A DNA stretch of 64,000 nucleotides from Geobacter sp. (lineage in GTDB: Bacteria; Desulfobacterota; Desulfuromonadia; Geobacterales; Geobacteraceae), in assembly GCA_003490025.1 (NCBI GenBank), contig DNJC01000006.1, positions 68,658 through 132,657 on the forward strand, in the 5' to 3' direction. The position numbers were made by a program, and so were the translations under genes. This document shows, one piece after another, positions 9,560 to 17,382 of this stretch. Position 1 is the first letter of the stretch. The number at the start of each line of letters is the position of its first letter. The notes under the pieces were generated by a model that ran no database searches, was not told the origin of the DNA, and saw only the letters and a program-made list of their open reading frames with translations.

Positions 9560-10306
9560 TTAGTCGTAAGGAATCCAGTTGATGGTCTGAGTCTGGAAAT
9601 CTATGTGGTATTTCAGACCGGCCAGAAAGCTCATGCCGAGGAGTCCGTCCCCGAACATCCCCTGACGCTGCCGAACTATGACGGCCTCCTGGTTCAGCCG
9701 CTTCACCGGTCCCACTGCTATTTCGGTCAGGACCACCTTCCGGGCGTTCATGACCCTGCCACCGACGACGCCAATCTTGACGTTGGTAGCCTCCTCGATT
9801 CGCAATCGTTCCGCCACTTCCGGCGTGATGACAGACGAGGAAGCCCCCGTGTCGAGGAGCAGCATGGCGTCGGTTTCCGCCGACCCGTTGCGCAACTTTA
9901 CCGGCACAAAGACCTGGCGCCCCGAGATTACAACCCTTGTCCTCAAAGCCTTGGCCCGCGACTCCAGGGCAGCCCGTCTTTCTTCCGCCTGTCGCCGCTG
10001 CTGTCGGTATTCCTGCTGCTCGGCCTCGCGTCGCTGGTCCGCGGCGCGTCTCTCCCGATCATTTTCCAGACGCCGCGCCCTCTCGTCAGCCGGGAGGTCG
10101 TCGTACTCCTCCTTGCGCACCTGCTTCTTCTGACGGTACTCCTTGGGGATCTTCGACACATCGTCGACGAAGTGCATGGTGCCGCTTTTGTCTTCATACG
10201 AGTAGAACTCTGCGTCAGCTTTGTGCGGAGCAAGAAAGGGAACGGCCACGACCAGGGCAAGCAAAGCACAAAGCATCACTGCGGATATCCTGGATTTCTC
10301 ACCCAT
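9560..10306 (-). CDS. DUF4124 / retropepsin-like aspartic protease, exported
   Basis: About 248 residues. Order: signal peptide or membrane anchor (residues about 5-30), a DUF4124-like segment beginning 'EFYSYEDKSGTMHFVDD', a charged Arg/Glu/Gln-rich probable coiled coil (about 75-125), and a C-terminal single-lobe aspartic protease domain with 'LLLDTGASSSVIT' (the Asp is catalytic) and 'GLLGMSFL'. Retropepsin-like domains act as homodimers; the substrate is unknown. AAGGAG precedes both the ATG at 10306 (nine bases) and a GTG one codon earlier (six bases), so the start is uncertain by one codon. It is probably periplasmic and has no operon partner. Confidence 0.75.
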   Translation of the reverse strand: MGEKSRISAVMLCALLALVVAVPFLAPHKADAEFYSYEDKSGTMHFVDDVSKIPKEYRQKKQVRKEEYDDLPADERARRLENDRERRAADQRREAEQQEYRQQRRQAEERRAALESRAKALRTRVVISGRQVFVPVKLRNGSAETDAMLLLDTGASSSVITPEVAERLRIEEATNVKIGVVGGRVMNARKVVLTEIAVGPVKRLNQEAVIVRQRQGMFGDGLLGMSFLAGLKYHIDFQTQTINWIPYD

Positions 10307-10648
10307 CACAATCGGCTCCTTGACAGTTTCAAGACCTGCGCCTCTACCTCTACAACTTTGATAAGCCCGGGTCAAGAATGAAACCTTATACCATCAGAAG
10401 AGAATTGCAGCCTCATTTCGGAGAATTCAGCCTTCAAGAGACATCGAGGAGGGGGGGCGCCTCCTGCCCGGCAATAGGCCGGGCTGAGGCAGTCATGGCA
10501 AAAAAGCCGGATCCGCCATGATCTGCCGGTGGAACTTTTACGCTTGCGATAATGACGGTGCAAATGTAAAAATGCACGGTGTCGGTCGCGAGGCACCTGG
10601 AATCACCGGTAGCATGCCTGTTGATATCAAAACTGCGAGGTTTTTTAA
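10307..10648. other. Divergent intergenic region with hairpins
   Basis: This 342-base stretch separates the minus-strand protease gene from the plus-strand LD-carboxypeptidase operon and must hold promoters for both. Visible features are the inverted repeat TCATGGC...GCCATGA around 10493-10522 and a small GCCCGGC/GCCGGGC hairpin near 10468-10487. The short frames here show no ribosome binding site or family resemblance. I could not assign promoters with confidence. Confidence 0.4.
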
Positions 10649-11515
10649 GTGAACAATGTGTTCATCATTTCGCCTAGTTACCTGATAAAGAAGAAGCGCG
10701 AATTCACAGGTGGGATCAGGCAACTTTCTAAGATGGGGTTCAACGTGCTGAACCCGGAGTTCCCTACGGTGCTCCCATCGCCGCAACAGAAGGCAGAGCA
10801 AATACATGCGGCGTATGCCGACCCTGGCACGGGGATGATCCTGGCCCTGCGCGGGGGGTACAGCGCCATGAAATCCCTCCCTTTCCTGGATTTCGACCTG
10901 ATAAAAAGGCACCCCAAGCTCCTGGCCGGTTTCAGCGACCTGAGCGCGTTACTGAACCCGATTCACGAGCGGACCGGGGTCGTGACGCTGCACGCGCCGA
11001 TGGTGATCAACCTGGGAAATCCGTCAAAATTCACCCTCGATTCTTTTACCAACGCCGTCAACGGCTACCCTGAGAAAAACCTCTTCAAGGGCTCCCCAGT
11101 GAAGGTCTACAATCCCGGCACCGCCACCGGGGTCCTCAAGGGGGGAAATCTCATCACGCTCACCGCGCTGATCGATACGGAGTGGGAGATTGAGACCGAC
11201 AACTCGATACTTTTTCTTGAAGACGTGGATGAAAAGCTGCATCAGGTGGATCGTTACCTGACACAGTGGATTCTTGCAGGGAAACTCAAGGGGGTGAAGG
11301 CGATAATCCTGGGAGATTTCCGGGGCATCAAGAGCAGGCAGGTTTACCACATCCTCTCCTCGCAAATGGAACTCCATATCCCGGTTGTTCACTGTCCTAA
11401 TGTCGGCCATGTCATCGACAAAATCACCATGCCTGTCGGTGCGGAAGTGGAGCTCAACACGAGCAAAAAACAGCTCGTGATAAAGAAGATGTCCTTTCCC
11501 GGGGTAAGCAGATGA
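10649..11515 (+). CDS. LD-carboxypeptidase-like peptidase, family S66
   Basis: 288 residues of the LdcA/MccF family, serine peptidases that cut an L-D bond, typically removing the terminal D-Ala from the murein tetrapeptide. The nucleophile elbow 'GFSDLSALL' is near residue 92. The catalytic Glu is probable in 'LEDVDE' and the His in 'PNVGHV'. It starts with GTG, with GAGG eight bases upstream. No signal peptide is seen, so it is probably cytoplasmic and may act in peptidoglycan recycling. It is the first gene of a tight operon with spmA, spmB and an amidotransferase gene, overlapping spmA by four bases. Confidence 0.85.
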   Translation: MNNVFIISPSYLIKKKREFTGGIRQLSKMGFNVLNPEFPTVLPSPQQKAEQIHAAYADPGTGMILALRGGYSAMKSLPFLDFDLIKRHPKLLAGFSDLSALLNPIHERTGVVTLHAPMVINLGNPSKFTLDSFTNAVNGYPEKNLFKGSPVKVYNPGTATGVLKGGNLITLTALIDTEWEIETDNSILFLEDVDEKLHQVDRYLTQWILAGKLKGVKAIILGDFRGIKSRQVYHILSSQMELHIPVVHCPNVGHVIDKITMPVGAEVELNTSKKQLVIKKMSFPGVSR

Positions 11516-12087
11516 ACCTGGTATGGTTGATTTTACTCTCAGTCAGCATCGTTTTCGCCGTAGTTACAGGCAATCTGGAAGCCTTCACCAAATCCATCTT
11601 CGAGGGCGCCAAATCGGCCGTCGAGGTTTCCCTTTTTCTTCTGGGCATCGTATCGGTCTGGATGGGGATAACCAGGATCCTCGAAGACTCGGGGCTGATC
11701 TTCCGCATCGCACACCTGTTCAAGCCCATCATTTCGCGCCTCTTCAGGAACATACCGGATGATCACCCGTCCGTTACGGCCATCACGCTGAACGTACTGG
11801 CGAACCTTTTCGGACTTGGCAACGCCGCTACCCCTCTGGGGATCAAAGCGATGCAGGAACTTCAGACCCTCAACGACGACAAGGACGCCGTCAGCTTTGA
11901 AATGATGATCTTCATCGTACTCAATACCGCCAGTATCCAGCTCGTCCCGTTTTCAGTGATCGGCATACTCGCCAGTTACAACGCCAGTAACCCGGCCGCG
12001 ATCGTCCTTCCGGTGCTGATTGCGACGGTCATATCCGCAATAGCAGCCTTGTTGATACTGTTCAGCTTCAGGAAGGTCCTTAAATGA
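11512..12087 (+). CDS. spmA: SpmA-like nucleoside-recognition (Gate) membrane protein
   Basis: 191 residues, multi-spanning, matching the Gate/nucleoside recognition domain of spore maturation protein A: 'GLGNAATPLGIKAMQEL' and 'EMMIFIVLNTASIQLVPF'. In Bacillus, SpmA and SpmB act in spore cortex maturation and core dehydration. Geobacterales do not sporulate, so a different envelope-related transport role is likely. Its ATG overlaps the peptidase stop and its stop overlaps the spmB start (ATGA), indicating translational coupling. Confidence 0.87.
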   Translation: MNLVWLILLSVSIVFAVVTGNLEAFTKSIFEGAKSAVEVSLFLLGIVSVWMGITRILEDSGLIFRIAHLFKPIISRLFRNIPDDHPSVTAITLNVLANLFGLGNAATPLGIKAMQELQTLNDDKDAVSFEMMIFIVLNTASIQLVPFSVIGILASYNASNPAAIVLPVLIATVISAIAALLILFSFRKVLK

Positions 12088-12614
12088 TCGAATACATCAA
12101 CTACCTGTCGCTGCTCATCATTCCGTTGTTCATCCTGTTCACGATACTGTACGGCTCGTTCAAGAAGGTGCGCGTCTACGATTCCTTCGTTGCGGGGGCC
12201 AAGGAAGGGCCGGGCATCATCCTCAACATATTTCCCTACCTGCTGACCATTTTCATCGTCATCAAAGGTTTTCAGGCCTCCGGTGCATTCGACTTCATAC
12301 GGAACGGGTTCTACCAGGCGTTCTCCTTTCTTGGCATCCCCATCGAAGTCATTTCCATGTCCATCATCAAGCCGCTTTCGGGGAGCGCGTCGACGGCGCT
12401 TTTTACCGACATAGTGAAGACCACGGGTCCTGACTCGATGGCCACCAAGATGACGGCAGTCATCATGGGGAGCGCGGAGACCACCTTCTACGTGCTGGCA
12501 GTGTATCTGGGGGCTGTAAGCATCAAGAAGACTCGCTACCTTGTGCCCGTCTGTCTGGTCGCGGATCTCGTGGGAATAATCGTGGCGGTCGCCGTAGTGA
12601 AGTGGATCTTCTGA
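12084..12614 (+). CDS. spmB: SpmB-like nucleoside-recognition (Gate) membrane protein
   Basis: 176 residues with about four membrane segments and the second Gate domain of the pair: 'SFVAGAKEGPGIILNIFPYLL', 'MSIIKPLSGSAS' and 'MGSAETTFYVLAVYLG'. It is expected to form a complex with SpmA in the inner membrane; the substrate is unknown. Its start overlaps the spmA stop by four bases, and its own stop shares one base with the start of the amidotransferase gene. Confidence 0.87.
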   Translation: MIEYINYLSLLIIPLFILFTILYGSFKKVRVYDSFVAGAKEGPGIILNIFPYLLTIFIVIKGFQASGAFDFIRNGFYQAFSFLGIPIEVISMSIIKPLSGSASTALFTDIVKTTGPDSMATKMTAVIMGSAETTFYVLAVYLGAVSIKKTRYLVPVCLVADLVGIIVAVAVVKWIF

Positions 12615-13342
12615 TGTGCCGACTCCTTGGCGTCACCAATTTCGAATATGCACGGCATGAAGGGCTGGTTCGGAGTTTTTGCGAGCTGGGTCGTACCGGC
12701 ATGGTCATGGCCGGCGATCCTCCCGGGCACGGGGATGGCTGGGGATTGGCCCTGTATCGGGGCGGGGAGCTGGTCGTTCACAAAAGTGGAGGCAACATCC
12801 TGGACGAAACGGAAGAGGTCACCGGCATCCTGAGCGCGGCCGGGAGCACGCCGGTGCTGATCCTGCATCTGCGCAAGTCGGCCTGGAACGATACCACCTC
12901 GACCCGGCACGCCCATCCTTTCCACTGCAACAACGTCCCCTTCGCCCACAACGGGGTGGTCTATGGATACCAGGGGCTGCTTCCCGCCATCCACATACCG
13001 GGTCTAGCCGAAGATGCCCTCGACACCGAAGTATTCTTCTATCGTTTTATGAGCGAGCTTCCCGCCGCACCCCGTGAGAGCGGCGAGGTGAGGGGCCTTG
13101 GCCGGGCCTTTCTCGATACAGTGGCCCTCATCAAGCGGGATTACCGGTTTTCCGCCCTCAATTGCCTGTTCAGCGACGGGACGAAGCTCTTCGCCTATCG
13201 CGATTTCTCGAAGGAGCCGGAATACTACTCCCTGTACAAGGCGCGCTCCGCGACCTCCGGCATCATCTCCTCGCAGCCCCTCGACGAATCGCTGCAATGG
13301 GAAATGATGGGCAAGGAAGAATTTCTTGAGATCCCCGTGTAA
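12614..13342 (+). CDS. Class II glutamine amidotransferase (YafJ-like)
   Basis: 242 residues of the Ntn-hydrolase glutamine amidotransferase fold. The catalytic Cys is residue 2, exposed after Met removal ('MCRLLGVTNF'). Other family marks are 'GWGLALYRGG', 'ILHLRKSAWNDTTSTRHAHPF' and 'PFAHNGVV'. There is no synthase domain, so the acceptor of the ammonia is unknown. The ATG at 12614 shares a base with the spmB stop (TGATG), which overrides a longer frame starting at 12602. In this operon it may amidate a wall precursor or act on gamma-glutamyl compounds; that is inference. Confidence 0.85.
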   Translation: MCRLLGVTNFEYARHEGLVRSFCELGRTGMVMAGDPPGHGDGWGLALYRGGELVVHKSGGNILDETEEVTGILSAAGSTPVLILHLRKSAWNDTTSTRHAHPFHCNNVPFAHNGVVYGYQGLLPAIHIPGLAEDALDTEVFFYRFMSELPAAPRESGEVRGLGRAFLDTVALIKRDYRFSALNCLFSDGTKLFAYRDFSKEPEYYSLYKARSATSGIISSQPLDESLQWEMMGKEEFLEIPV

Positions 13343-13349
13343 TCTCTCC

Positions 13350-13435
13350 CTTTCATCGTTCCCACGCATCCAGCGTGGATGCCCCCTGGTGTTTTAATCG
13401 TTCCTGCCTCCAGCGTGGGAACGCACCCAAAGAAG
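13350..13435. repeat. CGTTCCCACGC/GCGTGGGAACG palindromic repeats
   Basis: Two degenerate copies of a palindromic element built on CGTTCCCACGC and GCGTGGGAACGC. A third copy lies at about 14250-14283, so these elements flank the higBA pair on both sides. They may also serve as the terminator hairpin for the spmAB operon. Confidence 0.7.
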
Positions 13436-13483
13436 GGGTTGTTTACCGGCTGCTTCCAACCTTGATACCGTGTGCGCCGCTGG

Positions 13484-13861
13484 TTAAGCTGCATCTCTGA
13501 GCGTAGGGTAAGGCTGTATCAGGACTTCTGCCGGTATGCTCAGCCACTTATGAAGATTACGGATCATTTCCATAGTTAGTGGGCGCTTGCGGTTAAGTAC
13601 CTCTGATACACGGGCGCGGCTGCCGATATACGGTTCAAGGTCGCGGCGTGTCAGCCCCCGGCTTTCCATGTGGTACAGAATTGCCTCAATCGGATCAGGG
13701 ATGGGGATATCATAGTGCTTTTCTTCATAGGCTTCGACAAGGGTTGTCAACACCTCTAGTCTATCTCCTTCCGGCGTGTCAAGAGCAGCATCGAACAGAA
13801 GTTCAATCTCTTTAAGTGCTGCCTGATAATCAACTTCGTTTTTTATAGGCTTGATTTCCAT
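13484..13861 (-). CDS. higA: HigA-type antitoxin, XRE helix-turn-helix
   Basis: 125 residues. The C-terminal half (about 63-125) is an XRE-type DNA-binding domain: 'GLTRRDLEPYIGSRARVSEVLNRKRPLTMEMI'. The N-terminal half should wrap the toxin. GGAG lies seven bases upstream of the ATG at 13861, which I prefer to the longer frame. It follows higB by 13 bases. It should neutralise HigB and repress the shared promoter. Confidence 0.88.
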   Translation of the reverse strand: MEIKPIKNEVDYQAALKEIELLFDAALDTPEGDRLEVLTTLVEAYEEKHYDIPIPDPIEAILYHMESRGLTRRDLEPYIGSRARVSEVLNRKRPLTMEMIRNLHKWLSIPAEVLIQPYPTLRDAA

Positions 13862-13874
13862 ATGATTTCTCCGT

Positions 13875-14168
13875 TCAAATTGTTGCTGCGCCAATCCTGT
13901 CATATTCCCGATGAGTTCCTATGAAACGGATGTAAAGTATGCCGTGCACGTACTGGACCACCACGATAAGTCTGTAGTCGTTTCCCTTGATATTGAATAT
14001 GACCCTGTTATTTGTCAAAAAACTGGCATTGCGGTAAACATTCTTGATATCGATGGGTGAACGCCATTCGGCATGCTTGGCATCATCGTACCATGCCTGT
14101 AGCGGTTGCCGCGCGTCAGGATGTTGGTCCCAGAATTCTCTCAGAGTTTTACGGGATATGATGCGCAT
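13875..14168 (-). CDS. higB: HigB-type mRNA interferase toxin
   Basis: 97 residues of the HigB_toxin family (RelE fold), a ribosome-dependent mRNA endonuclease. Family marks: 'REFWDQHPDARQPLQAWYDDAKHAEWRSP', 'NRVIFNIKGNDYRLIVVVQYV' and 'LYIRFIGTHREYD'. The gene order toxin-antitoxin is typical for higBA. The ATG at 14168 lies only seven bases after a consensus TATAAT box, so the transcript would be leaderless or nearly so; a longer frame from 14204 would begin upstream of that box and is rejected. Confidence 0.87.
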   Translation of the reverse strand: MRIISRKTLREFWDQHPDARQPLQAWYDDAKHAEWRSPIDIKNVYRNASFLTNNRVIFNIKGNDYRLIVVVQYVHGILYIRFIGTHREYDRIGAATI

Positions 14169-14490
14169 GAAGTGGATTATATCCTGCTCCCAATTCGGGA
14201 TCAAGTTTTGTTTTTCTCGGAGTGAATTTGTGCCTTAACTCGATATTCCATCGTTCCTACGCCCAGCGTGGGAACGCACCCAAGTTCCATTCCGCCTTCA
14301 TTCATGCCAGCTGATGCCGTTATCCTCGCACCACTCTCTGGCGATCTCTTTTGGGCCATGTTAACCTCCTTGATGCTCCCCTCCGGTTCGCTATACTTCA
14401 TCATCGCTCCGTTTCGCCATCGGTTGTCCGGAGGCCAAGCAGAGTCAATCCTACGATGGAAGCAGGCGTGCAAAACGCGGAGGATCTCGC
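14169..14490. other. Intergenic region between higB and the MBL-fold gene
   Basis: Besides the higBA promoter this 322-base region contains one CGTTCC.ACGC-type palindrome (about 14250-14283) and the ribosome binding site of the next gene. Short frames here have no start signals or recognisable product. Confidence 0.4.
14176..14204 (-). promoter_or_regulatory. Sigma-70-type promoter of higBA with overlapping dyad
   Basis: On the minus strand TTGATC (plus 14199-14204) is separated by 17 bases from a perfect TATAAT (plus 14176-14181). The -10 box lies inside a dyad, GGAT-ATA-ATCC, a plausible HigA operator. The expected start site falls at or next to the higB ATG. Confidence 0.7.
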
Positions 14491-15207
14491 ATGAAAGTGG
14501 AACAGTACGTGTGCCTGGTCTGCGGCTTCAACATGATTGGTTTTCATCCCGAACACTGTCCTTTCTGCGGCGCGGCCAGCAACCGTTTCATCACTGCCGA
14601 GGAGTGCTCTGCGCGCCACAAGGTACTAGCCACGCCGGTTAACGATAAGGTGACCCGGCTTAATTCCGACCCGCCGCTCGGGCTCGAGCACGCTGCCTAC
14701 CATATCGAGACCGATCACGGTCCCTGCTGGATTGACTGTCCCTCGTCCTTCGACCGTTCCGTACGGCGGGCGGATGCGATCCTATTCACGCACCACCACT
14801 TTCTGGGCGCATCCAACCTCTACCGGGAACTCTTCTCCGCCGAGGTTCATATCCACAGCAAGGACTCGCTCCACGACATCTGTCACCCCTTCCCATTCGA
14901 CGTGAGATTCGAAGCGGATTTCGTGCACAACGGCATCCAAGCCTTCCACGTAGATGGCCACACCCCGGGCTTCACCTTCTACATCTTCGAGGATGTCCTT
15001 TTCATCTGCGACTACGTCTTCCTCGCCGACGGCGGCATGAAGTACAACCCGTTCGGACCGGCAGGCCAGACCGTCGCCGGAGGGGATCGGATTATGAGCT
15101 ACCTGGAAGGGCGGCAACTGTCCACGGTGTGCGGCTATAACTACACCATCGGCTACAAGGAGTGGAAACGCAGGTTCGATGCAGGACCAGTGTTTGAAGG
15201 ATACTGA
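14491..15207 (+). CDS. Metallo-beta-lactamase-fold protein with N-terminal rubredoxin-like zinc/iron knuckle
   Basis: 238 residues. Residues about 6-32 form a rubredoxin-like knuckle, 'CLVCGF' and 'CPFCGA'. The rest reads as a metallo-beta-lactamase fold, with 'AILFTHHHFLGASN' where the HxHxDH motif is expected, 'DGHTPGF' and 'ICDYVFLADGG' as later metal positions. The first motif is degenerate: the canonical DH pair is replaced, so the metal site may be altered or the enzyme may be a scaffold. GGAGG lies seven bases upstream. The redox knuckle suggests a relative of flavodiiron or rubredoxin-linked MBL proteins, but no flavodoxin domain is present. Function unknown. Confidence 0.75.
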   Translation: MKVEQYVCLVCGFNMIGFHPEHCPFCGAASNRFITAEECSARHKVLATPVNDKVTRLNSDPPLGLEHAAYHIETDHGPCWIDCPSSFDRSVRRADAILFTHHHFLGASNLYRELFSAEVHIHSKDSLHDICHPFPFDVRFEADFVHNGIQAFHVDGHTPGFTFYIFEDVLFICDYVFLADGGMKYNPFGPAGQTVAGGDRIMSYLEGRQLSTVCGYNYTIGYKEWKRRFDAGPVFEGY

Positions 15208-15362
15208 GGTGGAAAGGAAAAAGCCGGAGGGAGAAGTTACCAAGTTTGCGAGTAAATTCCATTAGGTAATCCCCCGGCTCTGCCGGGGGGCTCCTGTGAA
15301 TTGCCTTCGCTTGTAAATGTCTGACATTTTTAGTAACCTGTGGTTTGTCCTGAAGGCGATGC

Positions 15363-15602
15363 ATGAGTCCTACTGTATTCAGGGAAGACGGATTTCGCTT
15401 CTTTTTCTTCTCCAGGGAAGAGTCGCGGCTGCATGTCCATGTCCACGGGCATTCAGGTGAAGCCAAGTTCTGGCTTGAACCGCACATAGAGATAGCTCAG
15501 AGTAACGGGCTGTCATCGGGCGAAGTTGCGCATATCCGACGGCTGATCGAGGATCACGAAAATGACATACGGAAAGCATGGAGCAAACACTTCGCACGTT
15601 GA
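15363..15602 (+). CDS. DUF4160 small protein
   Basis: 79 residues with the DUF4160 signature: 'SPTVFREDGFRFFFFSREESRLHVHVHGHSGEAKFWLEP' and 'HIRRLIEDHENDIRKAWSKHF'. GAAGG lies six bases upstream of the ATG. It overlaps the following DUF2442 gene by 41 bases. Such pairs are frequent in bacterial accessory regions and are sometimes suspected of being toxin-antitoxin-like; their function is unknown. Confidence 0.82.
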   Translation: MSPTVFREDGFRFFFFSREESRLHVHVHGHSGEAKFWLEPHIEIAQSNGLSSGEVAHIRRLIEDHENDIRKAWSKHFAR

Positions 15603-15888
15603 AGTGACCAAGGTCTCCCAACATGGCCTTTGGCTCTTGGTCAAATTTAAGGAAGTATTTCTTCCATTTGAGGATTTCCCATGGTTCAAGGGCGCGCCTG
15701 CTGAGAAAGTGGCTAATGTCGAACTTGTCTCGGCTGAGCATCTGTACTGGCCTGAACTGGATGTAGATCTGGAACTGGAGAGCATTCTACATCCAGAGCG
15801 GTTCCCACTCGTCAGTGGAGCAGTGCATGAGACAGGGGAGGGGTATTCATTATTGGACCGGTCGACCGAAGATACGGAAAAAGGCTGA
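15562..15888 (+). CDS. DUF2442 small protein
   Basis: 108 residues carrying a DUF2442-like domain: 'GLWLLVKFKEVFLPFEDFPWFKGAPAEKVANVEL' and 'HLYWPELDVDLELESILHPERFP'. The ATG at 15562 lies inside the DUF4160 gene with GAGG nine bases upstream. The C-terminal tail after 'FPLVS' looks nonconserved and may be an extension into spacer DNA. Partner of the DUF4160 gene; role unknown. Confidence 0.75.
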   Translation: MTYGKHGANTSHVEVTKVSQHGLWLLVKFKEVFLPFEDFPWFKGAPAEKVANVELVSAEHLYWPELDVDLELESILHPERFPLVSGAVHETGEGYSLLDRSTEDTEKG

Positions 15889-16143
15889 ACTGTCAGTTTT
15901 AACGCCAAGTTGGTCGCTTTGTTTACTTTTAGCTGAACCTTCACACCTTCATCTCATGGAAGTTGCACCTGTAGACGGTGCCCTGCCGCTATTTTAAGCG
16001 CTCTGCTGCCTGCCTCGCCGACATTCGTCGCTCTTTGTCACAACTCGTCACCATACGCCATCCTGCAAACTAATTCCGGAATTGCCAAGAGATCAGCCTC
16101 TTAGCCAGCACTCGGTCGCTGTATACCGCGCGATTCCCGATGC

Positions 16144-16159
16144 TGGCACAGCTCCTGCT
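16144..16159 (+). promoter_or_regulatory. Sigma-54 (-24/-12) promoter of nifV
   Basis: TGGCAC-AGCTC-CTGCT: the invariant GG and GC are separated by ten bases as RpoN requires. The predicted start is near 16170. Same layout as the promoters before nifH and nifB. Confidence 0.8.
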
Positions 16160-16176
16160 AACTCGGGTAGGCATCA

Positions 16177-16190
16177 GGGCAACGTCGCCC
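16177..16190 (+). promoter_or_regulatory. Hexaloop hairpin in the nifV leader (ANTAR-like)
   Basis: GGGC, loop AACGTC, GCCC. The six-base loop has A at position 1 and G at position 4. It matches the GGC-hexaloop-GCC hairpins in the nifH and nifB leaders. Its 3' arm could instead pair with GGGGC at about 16206-16210, giving two exclusive folds, but no T-run follows, so this is not a terminator. Confidence 0.5.
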
Positions 16191-16232
16191 GGCACGCTTG
16201 AACACGGGGCTTACGCTCCGGAGGGAGGCGAC

Positions 16233-17375
16233 ATGGGTGAAGAGAAGCAGGTTTTCATAGGCGACACCACGCTGCGCGACGGCGAACAGACTGCCGGCGT
16301 TGTTTTCAGCGCAAGGGAGAAGATCTCCATCGCGAAGCACCTGGACGCCATGGGCGTGCACGAACTGGAGTGCGGCATTCCGGCCATGGGAGAGGAAGAG
16401 CGGAACTCCATCCGGGCGCTGGTCGACCTGGGGCTTTCGGCTCGCCTCATCACCTGGAACCGTGCCCTCATCCCGGACATCGAGGCGAGCATCGCTTGCG
16501 GCATCAAGGCCGTCGACATCTCGCTCAGCGTCTCGGACATCATGATCGAGAACAAGATCAACAAGAGCAGGGATTGGGTGAAGGAGCAGTTGAAACGGGC
16601 TCTCGGCTTCGCCAAGGATAAAGGGCTGTACGTCTGCGTCGGCGGCGAGGATGCCAGCCGGGCCGACACGGACTTCCTGATCGAGCTGATGCAGATTGCC
16701 CGGGATAACGGCGCCGAACGCTTCCGCTTCTGCGACACGCTCGGCATCCTCGATCCCTTCGCCATGTTCGAGAAGGTTGCGCGGCTCACGGCGGCGGTCC
16801 CTGAAATCGAGGTTGAGGTGCACACCCACAACGATCTCGGTCTTGCCACGGCCAATGCCCTGGCCGGGGTGAGGGGAGGGGCCCGCTACATCAGCACCAC
16901 CGTCAACGGACTCGGCGAGCGGGCGGGGAACGCGGCGCTGGAAGAGGTGGTCATGGCGCTCAAGGTTGCCTGCGGCATCGACGTCGGCATCGACACCAGG
17001 CGCTTTCACGCTGTGTCGAGGCTGGTGGGGCGCGCCTCCAACCGCGAGGTGCCGGCGTGGAAAGCGGTGGTGGGGGAGAGGGTCTTCTCGCACGAGTCGG
17101 GGCTGCACGCGGACGGCGTGCTGAAGGACCCCAGGAACTACGAGGGCTTTCCTCCCGAGGCGGTCGGGCTGACCAGGCATATCGTGGCGGGGAAGCACTC
17201 CGGCACCAACGGCATCGTGGAAAGTTACCGTCAGATCGGTATCCCCATCTCCCGTGAAGAGGCCCAGGAACTGATGGCAAAGGTGAGAAGCACGGCCCAG
17301 CGCATCAAGGGACCGCTGGCTCCCAAGGACCTGCTCAAGCTGCATCAAGGGACGTCTATCTCCCTGGCCGCGTGA
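16233..17375 (+). CDS. nifV: Homocitrate synthase NifV
   Basis: 380 residues. Condenses 2-oxoglutarate with acetyl-CoA to give homocitrate, the organic ligand of the iron-molybdenum cofactor. HMGL-like barrel with 'IGDTTLRDGEQTAGV' at the N-terminus and the metal-binding 'EVHTHNDLGLATANALAG'; 'NGLGERAGNAALEEVVMAL' follows. GGAGGGAGG lies four bases before the ATG at 16233; the longer frame starts upstream of the sigma-54 promoter and is impossible as a transcript. Its position next to nifH supports NifV rather than isopropylmalate synthase. Confidence 0.93.
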   Translation: MGEEKQVFIGDTTLRDGEQTAGVVFSAREKISIAKHLDAMGVHELECGIPAMGEEERNSIRALVDLGLSARLITWNRALIPDIEASIACGIKAVDISLSVSDIMIENKINKSRDWVKEQLKRALGFAKDKGLYVCVGGEDASRADTDFLIELMQIARDNGAERFRFCDTLGILDPFAMFEKVARLTAAVPEIEVEVHTHNDLGLATANALAGVRGGARYISTTVNGLGERAGNAALEEVVMALKVACGIDVGIDTRRFHAVSRLVGRASNREVPAWKAVVGERVFSHESGLHADGVLKDPRNYEGFPPEAVGLTRHIVAGKHSGTNGIVESYRQIGIPISREEAQELMAKVRSTAQRIKGPLAPKDLLKLHQGTSISLAA

Positions 17376-17382
17376 AGGGACC

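Larger units (their letters stand above)
15889..16232. other. nifV upstream region
   Basis: A 344-base non-coding region. It holds a perfect 12-base palindrome AATTCCGGAATT at about 16072-16083, roughly 90 bases upstream of the predicted start site and so at a typical distance for an enhancer-binding-protein site, followed by a sigma-54 promoter and a short leader with one hairpin. I see no TGT-N10-ACA NifA site. Confidence 0.5.

Noticed and set aside
13350..14283. Repeats around higBA considered as CRISPR
   Set aside because: Only three degenerate palindromic copies with irregular spacing and no spacers of even length; they are REP-like elements. No CRISPR array is visible anywhere in the window.
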